This document shows, piece by piece, positions 25,407 to 34,106 of a stretch of 64,000 bases of DNA (the stretch's first letter is position 1; every line of letters starts with the position of its first letter). Source of the stretch: RYN-230 sp036497945. GTDB taxonomy: Bacteria; Actinomycetota; Actinomycetes; Streptosporangiales; Streptosporangiaceae. The notes beneath the pieces are model-generated. The model saw only the letters and a list, made by a program, of their open reading frames with translations. It did not search any database and was not told the origin of the DNA. The stretch covers positions 1-64,000 of the forward strand of contig DASXIN010000135.1 of NCBI GenBank assembly GCA_036497945.1, given 5' to 3'. Made by a program: the position numbers and the translations under genes.

Positions 25407-26269
25407 ACGCCATCATCCAGGGGGTGCTGACCGGCGGCCTGTACGCGCTGTTCGCGTGCGGGCTGTCGCTGATGTTCGGCGTGATGAAGGTGGTGAACCT
25501 GGCGCACGGCGACCTGGCCGTGGTGGCCGGGTACATCGCGATCGGCGTCATCACGGTCACGCACATCCCCGTGCTGTGGTCCTTCGTCATCGTGGTGCCG
25601 GTGATGGCGGTGCTCGGCTACGCGCTGCAGCGCACCCTCATCCAGAGCGCGCTGGACCGCAGCGTGCTCACCACCCTCATCGTCACGTTCGGCCTGTCGG
25701 TGGTCATCGAGAACGGCCTGCTCCAGTTCTTCACCGCCAACAGCCGGGCCATCGGCACCGGGCTGCCCCTGGTCAGCGGCTCGTTCACGATCGGCTCCCA
25801 GATCCAGATCGCCTACCTGCTGGTGGTCATCTTCGCCGTCGCCGTGGTGGTGCTGCTCGGGCTGCAGTACTTCCTGTCCCTGTCCAAGTACGGCCGCCTG
25901 ATCCGGGCCGCCGCGGACGACCAGGAAGCGGTGCAGCTCAGCGGGGCGGACTACCGGCACGTATTCGGCATCTGCGCGGCGCTGGCGTTCGGCACGGTGG
26001 CCCTGGGGGGCATCGCCTACGGCATGTACTCCCAGCTCTCGCCGACCACCGGCACCGATACGATCCTGCTGTTCGCGTTCGCGGCCGTGGTCATCGGCGG
26101 GCTCGGCTCGCTGTGGGGCACCCTGCTGGGCGGCGTGGTGCTGGGCGTGGCGCAGCAGATCGGTGCGCAGATCAACATCTCCTACGAGCTGCTGGCCGGG
26201 TACTTCGTATTCCTGGCCGTGCTGGTGCTCCGGCCGCAAGGGCTTACCTATCGGAAGGCGCAGACATGA
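25394..26269 (+). CDS. livH: ABC importer permease 1 (LivH-like)
   Basis: A 291-residue integral membrane permease with about eight hydrophobic segments. The N-terminus GGLYALFACGLSLMFGVMKV VNLAHGD is typical of LivH. The cytoplasmic coupling loop is around RAAADDQEAVQLSGADYR, and the last segments contain GGLGSLWGTLLGG. ATG is preceded by GGAAGGGAGCGAG. Overlaps livM by 4 nt. Confidence 0.93.
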   Translation: MAWVNAIIQGVLTGGLYALFACGLSLMFGVMKVVNLAHGDLAVVAGYIAIGVITVTHIPVLWSFVIVVPVMAVLGYALQRTLIQSALDRSVLTTLIVTFGLSVVIENGLLQFFTANSRAIGTGLPLVSGSFTIGSQIQIAYLLVVIFAVAVVVLLGLQYFLSLSKYGRLIRAAADDQEAVQLSGADYRHVFGICAALAFGTVALGGIAYGMYSQLSPTTGTDTILLFAFAAVVIGGLGSLWGTLLGGVVLGVAQQIGAQINISYELLAGYFVFLAVLVLRPQGLTYRKAQT

Positions 26270-27342
26270 GCCTGGCCACGGAAATACCCGCCCGCCCGGC
26301 CGCCGGGTTCCGGGTCACCCGGTCGCAGCGGAACGTGGCCTGGACGGGGGTGGCCGCGCTGATCGTCGTGATCGTGCTGGCCATATTCCCGTACATCCTG
26401 TACTCCGGCACCACCTCGGTGCTGGTGCAGGCGTTCATCGTGCTCACCATGGCCAGCATGTGGAACCTGCTGGCCGGTTACGCGGGCCTGGTATCCGTGG
26501 GCCAGCAGGCGTTCGTCGGGCTCGGCGCGTACTTCGTGCTGATCCTGGCTATCAACGGCATCTCGCCGTTCGCCGCGCTGCCGGTGGCCGCGATCGGCGC
26601 TGGCGTGGTCGCGCTGCCGCTCTGGTGGCTGCTGTCCCGGCTGCGCAGCGGCTACTTCGCCATCGCCACCTGGGTGCTGGCCGCGACGATAATGCTCATC
26701 ATCGAGCGGTTCGCCTCGATCGGCGGTGGCACCGGCATGCCGCTGCCCGGCTTCGCCGGGTTCGACCCGACGCTGCTCACCGCGTACACCTACTGGGCCG
26801 GCCTGGCCGTCACGGTCGTCACGTTGCTGGTCATCTACCTGCTGCTGCGCGGCCGGCTCGGCCTGGTGCTCACCGCCATCCGGGACGACGAGGTGGCCGC
26901 GCGCAGCTCCGGGGCGCGGGTCGGGCTGGCCCGGATGCTGGTCTTCCTGGTCGCCGGGGCGGGCTGTGGCGCGGCCGGCGGCGTGCTCGCGATCAGCCAG
27001 CTCCAGGTGCAGCCGAGCGCGGTGTTCAGCGTGCAGTGGACCGCCGAGATGGCCTTTGTGACCATCATCGGCGGGCTGGGCACGATCGAGGGACCGATCA
27101 TCGGGACCGCGGTGTACATGGTGCTGCAGCAGACGCTGGCCTCGTACAACGCGTGGTACCTGATCATCCTCGGCCTGGTCGCCATCGCGATCGCGCTGTT
27201 CGCCCGGCGCGGGCTGTGGGGGCTGGTGGACAGCCACCTGAACGTGCGGCTGTTCCCGGTCGGCTTCTGGCTCCGGCTGAACGGAGCGGCCAAGGATGGC
27301 CGGACCGGGCGCCCGCGCCGGCCAGCCAAGCATGTTGCTTAA
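26266..27342 (+). CDS. livM: ABC importer permease 2 (LivM-like)
   Basis: A 358-residue membrane permease. NLLAGYAGLVSVGQQAFVGL in the third segment and AIRDDEVAARSSGARV in the coupling loop are LivM hallmarks, and GGLGTIEGPIIGTAVY follows in the last part. The basic C-terminal tail ends just before a type A repeat. Last gene of the importer operon. Confidence 0.93.
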   Translation: MSLATEIPARPAAGFRVTRSQRNVAWTGVAALIVVIVLAIFPYILYSGTTSVLVQAFIVLTMASMWNLLAGYAGLVSVGQQAFVGLGAYFVLILAINGISPFAALPVAAIGAGVVALPLWWLLSRLRSGYFAIATWVLAATIMLIIERFASIGGGTGMPLPGFAGFDPTLLTAYTYWAGLAVTVVTLLVIYLLLRGRLGLVLTAIRDDEVAARSSGARVGLARMLVFLVAGAGCGAAGGVLAISQLQVQPSAVFSVQWTAEMAFVTIIGGLGTIEGPIIGTAVYMVLQQTLASYNAWYLIILGLVAIAIALFARRGLWGLVDSHLNVRLFPVGFWLRLNGAAKDGRTGRPRRPAKHVA

Positions 27343-27374
27343 CGCCAGTGCGCATTGGCGGCGTGCCGCCGCTC

Positions 27375-27428
27375 GGCGCGAAGCGGCGATCGGGGGGCTC
27401 CGGGGGGTCGTCCCCCCGGGCCAGCACC
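27375..27428 (+). repeat. G/C-run hairpin repeat, type A, copy 2
   Basis: Same element as at 12676, differing in few positions. Here too it fills the gap between two convergent genes (livM and polyprenyl synthase). The core CCGGGGGGTCGTCCCCCCGG is a perfect 8-bp-stem hairpin with a TCGT loop. It is a plausible bidirectional terminator. Confidence 0.8.
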
Positions 27429-27430
27429 GC

Positions 27431-28426
27431 TCAGCCGGTGCGGTCTACCACGTAGTCGCACAGCCCGGCGAACGCGTCGCGGGCGGGGACGTCGGGCAGC
27501 CCGGCGATCTGGTCCCGGGCTATACCGGCCCAGCGGCGCAGGTCGGCCCGGGCCTGCTGCATGGCCGGATTGGCGCGGAGCAGGCTGAGCGCCTCGGCGT
27601 GCAGCACCTGGTCAGTCAGGTCGGCCGAGTCCAGTAGCTCACGCAGCCGGCTGTCGCTGGACCGGCTGGACCGCAGCGCGTGCAGCACGGGCAGGCTGCG
27701 CACCCCCTCGCGCAGGTCGGTGCCGGGGGTCTTGCCTGACTCGGCGGTGTCGCTGGCCACGTCGAGAATGTCGTCGGACAGCTGCCAGGCGATGCCGATC
27801 GCCTCGCAGGCGGGCTCGATCCGGTTCACCACGTCGGCCGGCGCGTCGGAGAACATGGCCCCGAACCGCCCGGCCGTGGCCACCAGCGACCCGGTCTTCT
27901 CGGTCACCACCCGGAGGTAGTGCGCCAGCGGATCCTGGCCGGGCTGGGGGCCGATGGTCTCGGCCACCTGTCCGCTGACCAGCCTTATGAACGTGTCAGC
28001 CTGGATCCGGACCGCGTCCGCGCCGAGCGAGGCCAGGATCTGCGAGGCCCGGGCGAACAGGAAGTCGCCGGTCAGGATGGCGATCGTGTTGGTCCACCGG
28101 GAGTTGGCGCTCTGGTGACCCCGCCGGATGAGCGCCTCGTCCATCACGTCGTCGTGGTACAGCGTGGCCAGGTGGGTCAGCTCGATGGCGGTGGCCGCCC
28201 GCACCACCCGCTCATCCGTGGGATTGCCGAACTGGCCGGCCAGCAGCACCAGGGTGGCCCGGAACCGCTTTCCGCCCGCATCGAGCAGGTGGGTGGACGC
28301 CTCGGCGAGCAGCGCCTCCTCGGTCTGGGTAGCCTCGGTGAGCTGCTGTTCGACCTGCTTGAGCCCGGCCCGCACCTCGGCGGACAGGGCAGCGTCGGTC
28401 AGTTCGACGGGGACGGTAGCGATCAC
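27431..28426 (-). CDS. Polyprenyl diphosphate synthase (trans, long-chain)
   Basis: A 331-residue all-helical prenyl synthase. The first Asp-rich motif lies in LYHDDVMDEALIRRGHQS (~90) and the second in QLSDDILDVASD (~215); GGKRFRATLVLL carries the IPP-binding Lys/Arg. The sequence class (heptaprenyl to nonaprenyl synthase) and its place behind the nuo operon, with menJ- and menG-like genes beyond, suggest it makes the menaquinone side chain. Chain length cannot be fixed from sequence alone. Start by the first ATG of the family-like N-terminus. Confidence 0.92.
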   Translation of the reverse strand: MIATVPVELTDAALSAEVRAGLKQVEQQLTEATQTEEALLAEASTHLLDAGGKRFRATLVLLAGQFGNPTDERVVRAATAIELTHLATLYHDDVMDEALIRRGHQSANSRWTNTIAILTGDFLFARASQILASLGADAVRIQADTFIRLVSGQVAETIGPQPGQDPLAHYLRVVTEKTGSLVATAGRFGAMFSDAPADVVNRIEPACEAIGIAWQLSDDILDVASDTAESGKTPGTDLREGVRSLPVLHALRSSRSSDSRLRELLDSADLTDQVLHAEALSLLRANPAMQQARADLRRWAGIARDQIAGLPDVPARDAFAGLCDYVVDRTG

Positions 28427-28492
28427 TCAGGGCTCCTGGTCGTCGGTCGGCACGGCCGTCCCAAATATGCCCATCCCCGGGGGCCTGGACAC

Positions 28493-28540
28493 TCCGCTGA
28501 CGTGCCGGGACCGGGCGGGCGGCCCCGGCACGTCAGCGGA
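28493..28540 (-). terminator. Perfect 17-bp stem hairpin spanning the nuoN stop
   Basis: Arms TCCGCTGACGTGCCGGG and CCCGGCACGTCAGCGGA are exact complements around a 14-base loop. The nuoN stop codon lies inside one arm. There is no U-tract. It marks the end of the nuo operon and separates it from the polyprenyl synthase gene on the same strand. Confidence 0.75.
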
Positions 28541-30113
28541 CGAACAGATGGGCGGCCGCATGGTTGGCCAGGCTGAGCAGTGGCTGCGGCACGATGCCGA
28601 AGACCAGCGTGGCGAGCACGCCGACGCCGACGGCCACGCCGGTGAAGATCCCCGGGTTCACAACGGTGACGCCACCCGGAGCCGGCTCGCTGAAGAACAT
28701 CAGCACGATGATGCGCACGTAGAAGAACGCGGCGATGGCGCTGGCGATCACACCGACGATGACCAGCGGCAGGGCACCGCCGGCGATGGCCGCCTGGAAC
28801 ACCGCGAATTTCCCGGTGAAGCCGCTGGTCAGCGGGATTCCGGCGAAGGCCAGCAGGAAGAACGCGAACACCCCGGCGACCACTGGCGACCGCTTGCCCA
28901 GGCCGGCCCAGCTGGACAGGTGCCAGGCCTCGCCGGCCTGGCCGCGGACCAGGGTAATCACGGCGAACGCGCCGATCGTGCTGAAGCCGTACACGGCCAG
29001 GTAGAACAGGCTGCTGGACAGCCCGGCCACGGTCGCCGCCACCACCCCGGTCAGCACGAAGCCGCCGTGCGCGATGGACGAGTAGGCGAGCACCCGCTTC
29101 ACGTCGGTCTGGGTGATCGCGATGATCGCGCCGACCAGCATGGTCAGGATGGCCACCGCCCAGATGGCCGGCCGCCAGTCCCAGGTGAGCTGGCCGAACG
29201 CCACGTAGAACACGCGCAGCAGGGCACCGAACGCGGCGACCAGGGTGCACGAGGCCATCAGCGCGGTGACCGGGGTGGGTGCGCCCTGGTAGACGTCGGG
29301 CTTCCAGCTCTGGAACGGGACCGCACCGATCTTGAACAGCAGGCCGACGCCGAGCAGCGCCATCCCGGCGTAGAGCAGGGTCGAGTCGCCGACGTTGCTG
29401 CCCGCCGTGGCGGCGATGGCGCGCAGTGCGACCGAGCCCGAGTAGCCATACAGCATGGCCACGCCGAACAGGAAGAATGCCGAGGAGAACGCGCCGAGCA
29501 GGAAATACTTCATGGCCGCTTCCTGGGACAGCAGCCGGCGCCGCCGGGCCAGCCCGCACAGCAGGTACAGCGGCAGGGATAGCACTTCCAGCGCTACGAA
29601 CATGGTGAGCAGGTCGTTGGCCGCCGGGAACAGCAGCATGCCGCCCACCGCGAACAGGGTCAGCGGGTAGATCTCGGTGTGCGCGGCGCCGGCCAGCTGG
29701 GCGGCCCGTTCCTCGGCACTGCCCGGCGTGGTGGCCGCCTGGGCGACGAACGTGTCGTCGTCCCCACCGGATCCGGCCATCAGCAGCACGCTGACGAAGG
29801 CCAGCACGAGGATGGTGCCCCAGATGAACAGCGCGGGGCCGTCCACGCCGACCGCGCCCATGGCGGCCACGTTCCCCGGCGAGCCGTTACTGAACAGCGA
29901 CGAGGTGGCGGCGACCAGGATGGTCAGGATGAACGCTGCGGCCAGCCCGCCCAGCGCGAGCGCCAGCTGCAGCCCGCGGCGCTGGGCCCGGGGGGCGAAC
30001 GCCTCGACCAGCACGCCCACCACGGCCACCCCGAACACGACCAGCATGGGCGAGAGCTGGCCGTACTCGATGTGCGGCGGGGTGATCGTCGGCACCGCGA
30101 GGGACCCGGTCAC
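28533..30113 (-). CDS. nuoN: NADH-quinone oxidoreductase subunit N
   Basis: A 526-residue antiporter-like membrane subunit of complex I. About 14 hydrophobic segments are seen. The broken-helix Lys region (LLFKIGAVPFQSWKPDVYQG) and LLSQEAAMKYFLLGAFSS fit NuoN. It pumps protons as part of the membrane arm. Last gene of the nuo operon; its start overlaps nuoM by 4 nt and its stop lies in a strong hairpin. Confidence 0.96.
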   Translation of the reverse strand: MTGSLAVPTITPPHIEYGQLSPMLVVFGVAVVGVLVEAFAPRAQRRGLQLALALGGLAAAFILTILVAATSSLFSNGSPGNVAAMGAVGVDGPALFIWGTILVLAFVSVLLMAGSGGDDDTFVAQAATTPGSAEERAAQLAGAAHTEIYPLTLFAVGGMLLFPAANDLLTMFVALEVLSLPLYLLCGLARRRRLLSQEAAMKYFLLGAFSSAFFLFGVAMLYGYSGSVALRAIAATAGSNVGDSTLLYAGMALLGVGLLFKIGAVPFQSWKPDVYQGAPTPVTALMASCTLVAAFGALLRVFYVAFGQLTWDWRPAIWAVAILTMLVGAIIAITQTDVKRVLAYSSIAHGGFVLTGVVAATVAGLSSSLFYLAVYGFSTIGAFAVITLVRGQAGEAWHLSSWAGLGKRSPVVAGVFAFFLLAFAGIPLTSGFTGKFAVFQAAIAGGALPLVIVGVIASAIAAFFYVRIIVLMFFSEPAPGGVTVVNPGIFTGVAVGVGVLATLVFGIVPQPLLSLANHAAAHLFVR

Positions 30114-31786
30114 GGGGTGATTCCCTTCTGGACCTGCGCACGGGCGGCGCGCAGCAAGATCAGCTGATTACCAACCCGGAAGCTGGTGGTACTCGGATGC
30201 TGCGGTACCGGGTCGGTCACGTGCACCTGGGACAGGGTGTCGTGCACCGCCGGGTTGATCAGGTCGAGCAGCGGCTTCGGGTACACGCCGAACACGATGA
30301 GCAGCGCGACCAGCGGCCCGACCGCCCACAGCTCGCGGGAGCGCAGGTCGGGCATGTCGGCCACTTCCGCGCGCACCGGCCCGGTCATGGTGCGCTGGTA
30401 CATCCACAGGATGTAGATCGCGGCCAGCACGATGCCCGCGGTGGCGAACGACGCGGCCACCTTGTACCGGGTGAACGTGCCCACCAGGACGAGGAACTCG
30501 CTGACGAACGTGGACAGCCCGGGCAGCGACAGCGACGCCAGGCCGGCCACCAGGAACAGGCCGGCCAGCAGCGGCGCCACCTGCTGTACCCCGCCGTAGT
30601 CGGCGATCCGCTGCGAACGGCGCCGGGCGATCATGAAGCCGGCGATGAGGAACAGCGCCCCGGTGGCGAGTGCGTGGTTGACCATGTACAGCGTGGCCCC
30701 GGACTGGCCCTGGCTGGTCAGTACGAAGATGCCCAGCACGATGAAGCCGAAGTGGGAGACCGACGTGTAGGCGATGAGCCGTTTGAGGTCGCGCTGGCCG
30801 ATGGCCACGATGGCCCCGTACAGGATCCCGATGACCGAGAGCACCAGGATCAGCGGGGTGAAATAGCGGGACGCGGACGGGAACAGCTGCAGGCAGTAGC
30901 GGATCATCCCGAACGTGCCGACCTTGTCCATCACGCCGACCAGCAGCACCGCGGTACCGGGCTGGGCGGCGGCGGCCGCGTCCGGCAGCCAGGTGTGGAA
31001 CGGCCACAGCGGCGCTTTGATGGCGAACGCGACGAAGAACCCGAGGAACAGCCACTTCTGGGTGACCGGGCTGAACGTGACGTGCACCAGCTGGCTGAAC
31101 AGGAACGTGCCGGGGTGCCCTCCGCGGGCCGAGTACACGTACAGCGCGATGACCGCGACCAGCATGAGCAGCCCGCCGAACAGGCTGTACAGCAGAAACT
31201 TGACCGCCGCGTACTGCCGCTGGCCGACCCCGAAGCTGCCGATCAGGAAGTACATCGGGATCAGCATGGCCTCGAACAGCACGTAGAACAGGAAGACGTC
31301 GGTGGCCGCGAAGACACCGATCATCATCGTCTCCAGCACCAGCAGCAGCGCGAAGTAGCTCTTCACGCCACGGCGCGGCCGGGCCGCGACGGTACTGTCC
31401 GGCACAGCACCATCGGCCGGCTCCGGCGGGTCGGCGTCGTTCCACGAAGCCAGCACGACCGCCGGCATCAGCACCGCGGTCATCGCGATCAGTACCAGCG
31501 CGATGCCGTCCACCCCGACCGCGTAGTGCACGCCGAACTGCGGGATCCACTGGTAGGTCTGGGTGAACTGGAACTCCGGGCCGTTGGACTTGAAGGCCAC
31601 CATCATCGCGATGGTCAGGCCCAGCGTGATCAGGCTGAACACCAGGGCCAGCTGCTTGACCAGGAGCCGCCGGGCGGCCCGGCTGACCGCGCTGCCAGTC
31701 GCGGAGCTGACCGGGGTGGCCGCGATGGCCAGCGCGCCGGCCAGTGGGACGGCGCCGATGACGGTCAGCCAGGGGAACGTGCTCAT
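30110..31786 (-). CDS. nuoM: NADH-quinone oxidoreductase subunit M
   Basis: A 558-residue antiporter-like subunit: FFVAFAIKAPLWPFHTWLPD, with the Lys of the proton channel, AIGQRDLKRLIAYTSVSHFG and LFEAMLIPMYFLIG are typical NuoM motifs. The start is ATG 31786 (MSTFPWLTVIG), preceded by a GGAG ribosome site, 13 nt behind the nuoL stop. A longer open frame runs into nuoL without family sequence. Confidence 0.96.
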   Translation of the reverse strand: MSTFPWLTVIGAVPLAGALAIAATPVSSATGSAVSRAARRLLVKQLALVFSLITLGLTIAMMVAFKSNGPEFQFTQTYQWIPQFGVHYAVGVDGIALVLIAMTAVLMPAVVLASWNDADPPEPADGAVPDSTVAARPRRGVKSYFALLLVLETMMIGVFAATDVFLFYVLFEAMLIPMYFLIGSFGVGQRQYAAVKFLLYSLFGGLLMLVAVIALYVYSARGGHPGTFLFSQLVHVTFSPVTQKWLFLGFFVAFAIKAPLWPFHTWLPDAAAAAQPGTAVLLVGVMDKVGTFGMIRYCLQLFPSASRYFTPLILVLSVIGILYGAIVAIGQRDLKRLIAYTSVSHFGFIVLGIFVLTSQGQSGATLYMVNHALATGALFLIAGFMIARRRSQRIADYGGVQQVAPLLAGLFLVAGLASLSLPGLSTFVSEFLVLVGTFTRYKVAASFATAGIVLAAIYILWMYQRTMTGPVRAEVADMPDLRSRELWAVGPLVALLIVFGVYPKPLLDLINPAVHDTLSQVHVTDPVPQHPSTTSFRVGNQLILLRAARAQVQKGITP

Positions 31787-31799
31787 GACCGGCGGTCTC

Positions 31800-33743
31800 C
31801 TAGATTCTCGCCAGCAGGAGGGCACCGACCAGCAGCACCCCGCCGAGGAACATGGACAGCGCGTAGGACCGGACGAATCCGGTCTGGATCCGGCGCAGCC
31901 GGCCCGAGGTGCCGCCGATGGTCGCGGCCACCGTGTTCACCAGGCCGTCCACCCCCCGGTTGTCGAAGTACACGGACAGCCGGGTCAGCCACTGGCCGGG
32001 CCGCATCAGCAGCGATTCGTTGATCGCGTCGCCGTACAGGTCCTTGCGCGCGGCGGTGACCGCGGGCCCGGCGGCCGGTGCGGTCTCCGGCACCGGCCGC
32101 CGCCCGTACAGCAGCCACGCGATCACCCCGAAGATCACGACGAGGACCAGCGCCCCGACGCCCGCCAGGGTGAACACGGCCGGCTGGGGTGGTATGAAAC
32201 CGGTCACCGGGCCGAGGAAGCGGGCCAGCCGGTCACCGAGGACCTCGAACGCGCCGAAGCCCAGCGCCCCGATGGCCAGCAGGATCACCGGCCACGTCAT
32301 CACCGGGGGGGCCTCGTGCGGGTGCGCGTCGTGGTGCCAGCGGCGCTTCCCGAAGAAAGTCATGAACAGCATCCGGGTCATGTAGAACGAGGTGATGCCC
32401 GCGCCGATCAGCGCCGCGGTGCCCACGATCGCGCCGGTGGTACCGCCATCGTGGTAGGCGGCGTCCATCACGGTGTCCTTGGCGAAGAACCCGGAGAACG
32501 GGGGGATGCCGATGATGGCCAGGTAACACGCCGCGAACGTGCCGAACGTGATGGGCAGGACGGAGAACAAGCCGCCGAAGCGGCGCATGTTCACCTCGTC
32601 GTTCATCCCGTGCATGATCGACCCCGCGTCAAGGAATAGCCCGGCCTTGTAGAACCCGTGCGCCAGCAGCAGCGCGATCGCGAACGGGTAACCCGCGGGC
32701 CCCACCCCGGCCGCCAGCATCATGTAGCCGATCTGGCTCATCGTCGACCCGGCCAGCGACTTCTTGATGTCGTCCTTGGCCGAGGCAATGAAGCCGCCGA
32801 ACAGCAAGGTGGCCGCGCCGACGATGGCCACGGCCAGCCGGGCGTCCGCGGTCAGGTCGAAGATCGGGCCGGACCGGACGATCAGGTAGACGCCCGCGGT
32901 GACCATCGTCGCCGCGTGGATCAGGGCCGACACCGGGGTGGGGCCCTCCATCGCGTCCAGCAGCCAGGACTGCAGCGGCAGCTGGGCCGACTTGCCGCAC
33001 GCGCCGAGCAGCAGCAGCAGCCCCATCGCGGTGAGCACGCCTGGCCCGGCCTGGCCGGCGTGCGAGAACACCCCGGCGAACGTCACCGTGCCGAACGTGC
33101 TGAACATGAGCATGATGCCCAGCGACAGCCCGGCGTCACCGACCCGGTTGGCGATGAACGCCTTCTTGGCCGCCACCGCCGCCGCCGGCCGGTACTGCCA
33201 GAACCCGATGAGCAGGTAGGAGGCCAGGCCGACGCCCTCCCAGCCGGCGTACAGCAGCAGGTAGTTGTCGGCCAGCACAAGCAGCAGCATGGCCGCCAGG
33301 AACAGGTTCATCTGGCCGAAGAACCGGCGGCGGCCCGGGTCGTGGGCCATGTAGCCGACCGAGAAGATGTGGATCAGCGAGCCGACCCCAGTGATGAGCA
33401 GCACGAAGCAGATGGACAGCTGGTCGAGCTGCAGGCCGACGTTGACCTTGAACGAGCCGACCGCGATCCACTGGTAGACCTGCACCTCCCGGCTGCGCTG
33501 GTCGCCCGGGTAGCCGAGCATCTGGGCGAACACGATCAGCGCGTAGACGAACGCGGCCAGCGGCATGGCCACGCCCAGCAGGTGCCCCCAGCGGTCGGTC
33601 CGCTTCCCGCCGAGCAGCAGCACCACGGCGCCGATGAGCGGGAACACGAGCAGCAGCCACGCCGCCAGCTGCGCGCCGACGGCGGGCAAGGTGGCCTCGG
33701 CGTGCGCCGCGGCCGACTGCGCAACCGCAAGTGAGCCTGTCAC
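31800..33743 (-). CDS. nuoL: NADH-quinone oxidoreductase subunit L
   Basis: A 647-residue distal proton-pumping subunit. Motifs LLYAGWEGVGLASYLLIGFW, CGKSAQLPLQSWLLDAMEGP and LIHAATMVTAGVYL are conserved across NuoL, and the C-terminal long lateral-helix region is present. The start is GTG with GAGGAG a few bases upstream. Normal length. Confidence 0.96.
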   Translation of the reverse strand: MTGSLAVAQSAAAHAEATLPAVGAQLAAWLLLVFPLIGAVVLLLGGKRTDRWGHLLGVAMPLAAFVYALIVFAQMLGYPGDQRSREVQVYQWIAVGSFKVNVGLQLDQLSICFVLLITGVGSLIHIFSVGYMAHDPGRRRFFGQMNLFLAAMLLLVLADNYLLLYAGWEGVGLASYLLIGFWQYRPAAAVAAKKAFIANRVGDAGLSLGIMLMFSTFGTVTFAGVFSHAGQAGPGVLTAMGLLLLLGACGKSAQLPLQSWLLDAMEGPTPVSALIHAATMVTAGVYLIVRSGPIFDLTADARLAVAIVGAATLLFGGFIASAKDDIKKSLAGSTMSQIGYMMLAAGVGPAGYPFAIALLLAHGFYKAGLFLDAGSIMHGMNDEVNMRRFGGLFSVLPITFGTFAACYLAIIGIPPFSGFFAKDTVMDAAYHDGGTTGAIVGTAALIGAGITSFYMTRMLFMTFFGKRRWHHDAHPHEAPPVMTWPVILLAIGALGFGAFEVLGDRLARFLGPVTGFIPPQPAVFTLAGVGALVLVVIFGVIAWLLYGRRPVPETAPAAGPAVTAARKDLYGDAINESLLMRPGQWLTRLSVYFDNRGVDGLVNTVAATIGGTSGRLRRIQTGFVRSYALSMFLGGVLLVGALLLARI

Positions 33744-33806
33744 TGCGTTACTCCTCGTGCTTCAGCGGGCTGATCCGTCGCCAGCCCGGAGACATCCAGG
33801 GACGTC

Positions 33807-34106
33807 CTAGTACTTCAGCAGGCTCGCGTCATCCACCGAAGCGGACCTGCGGGCGCGGAATATCGCCATCAGGATGGCCAGGCCGACCACGACCTCGGCC
33901 GCGGCCACCACCATGACGAAGAACGCGATGACCTGGCCACCCAGGTTGTTGTGCATCCGGGCGAACGCGACGAAGGCGAGGTTGACCGCGTTGAGCATGA
34001 GCTCCACGCACATGAAGATGACCATCGCGTTGCGCCGCACCAGCACGCCCACCGCGCCGATCACGAACAGCACGACGGCCAGCGCGACGAAGTCGCCGGG
34101 GCTCAT
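33807..34106 (-). CDS. nuoK: NADH-quinone oxidoreductase subunit K
   Basis: A 99-residue three-helix membrane subunit. The conserved Glu of helix 2 lies in FMCVELMLNAVNLAFVAF, preceded by GVLVRRNAMV. Its ATG overlaps the nuoJ stop by 4 nt. Normal length. Confidence 0.95.
   Translation of the reverse strand: MSPGDFVALAVVLFVIGAVGVLVRRNAMVIFMCVELMLNAVNLAFVAFARMHNNLGGQVIAFFVMVVAAAEVVVGLAILMAIFRARRSASVDDASLLKY

Noticed and set aside
30197..32023. 608-codon frame opposite nuoM
   Set aside because: Antisense shadow of a canonical complex I subunit.
32300..32320. G-run in nuoL resembling the hairpin repeat
   Set aside because: A single G7 run without the matching C-run or the CGCGGAGCG end; ordinary coding for a Pro-rich loop.
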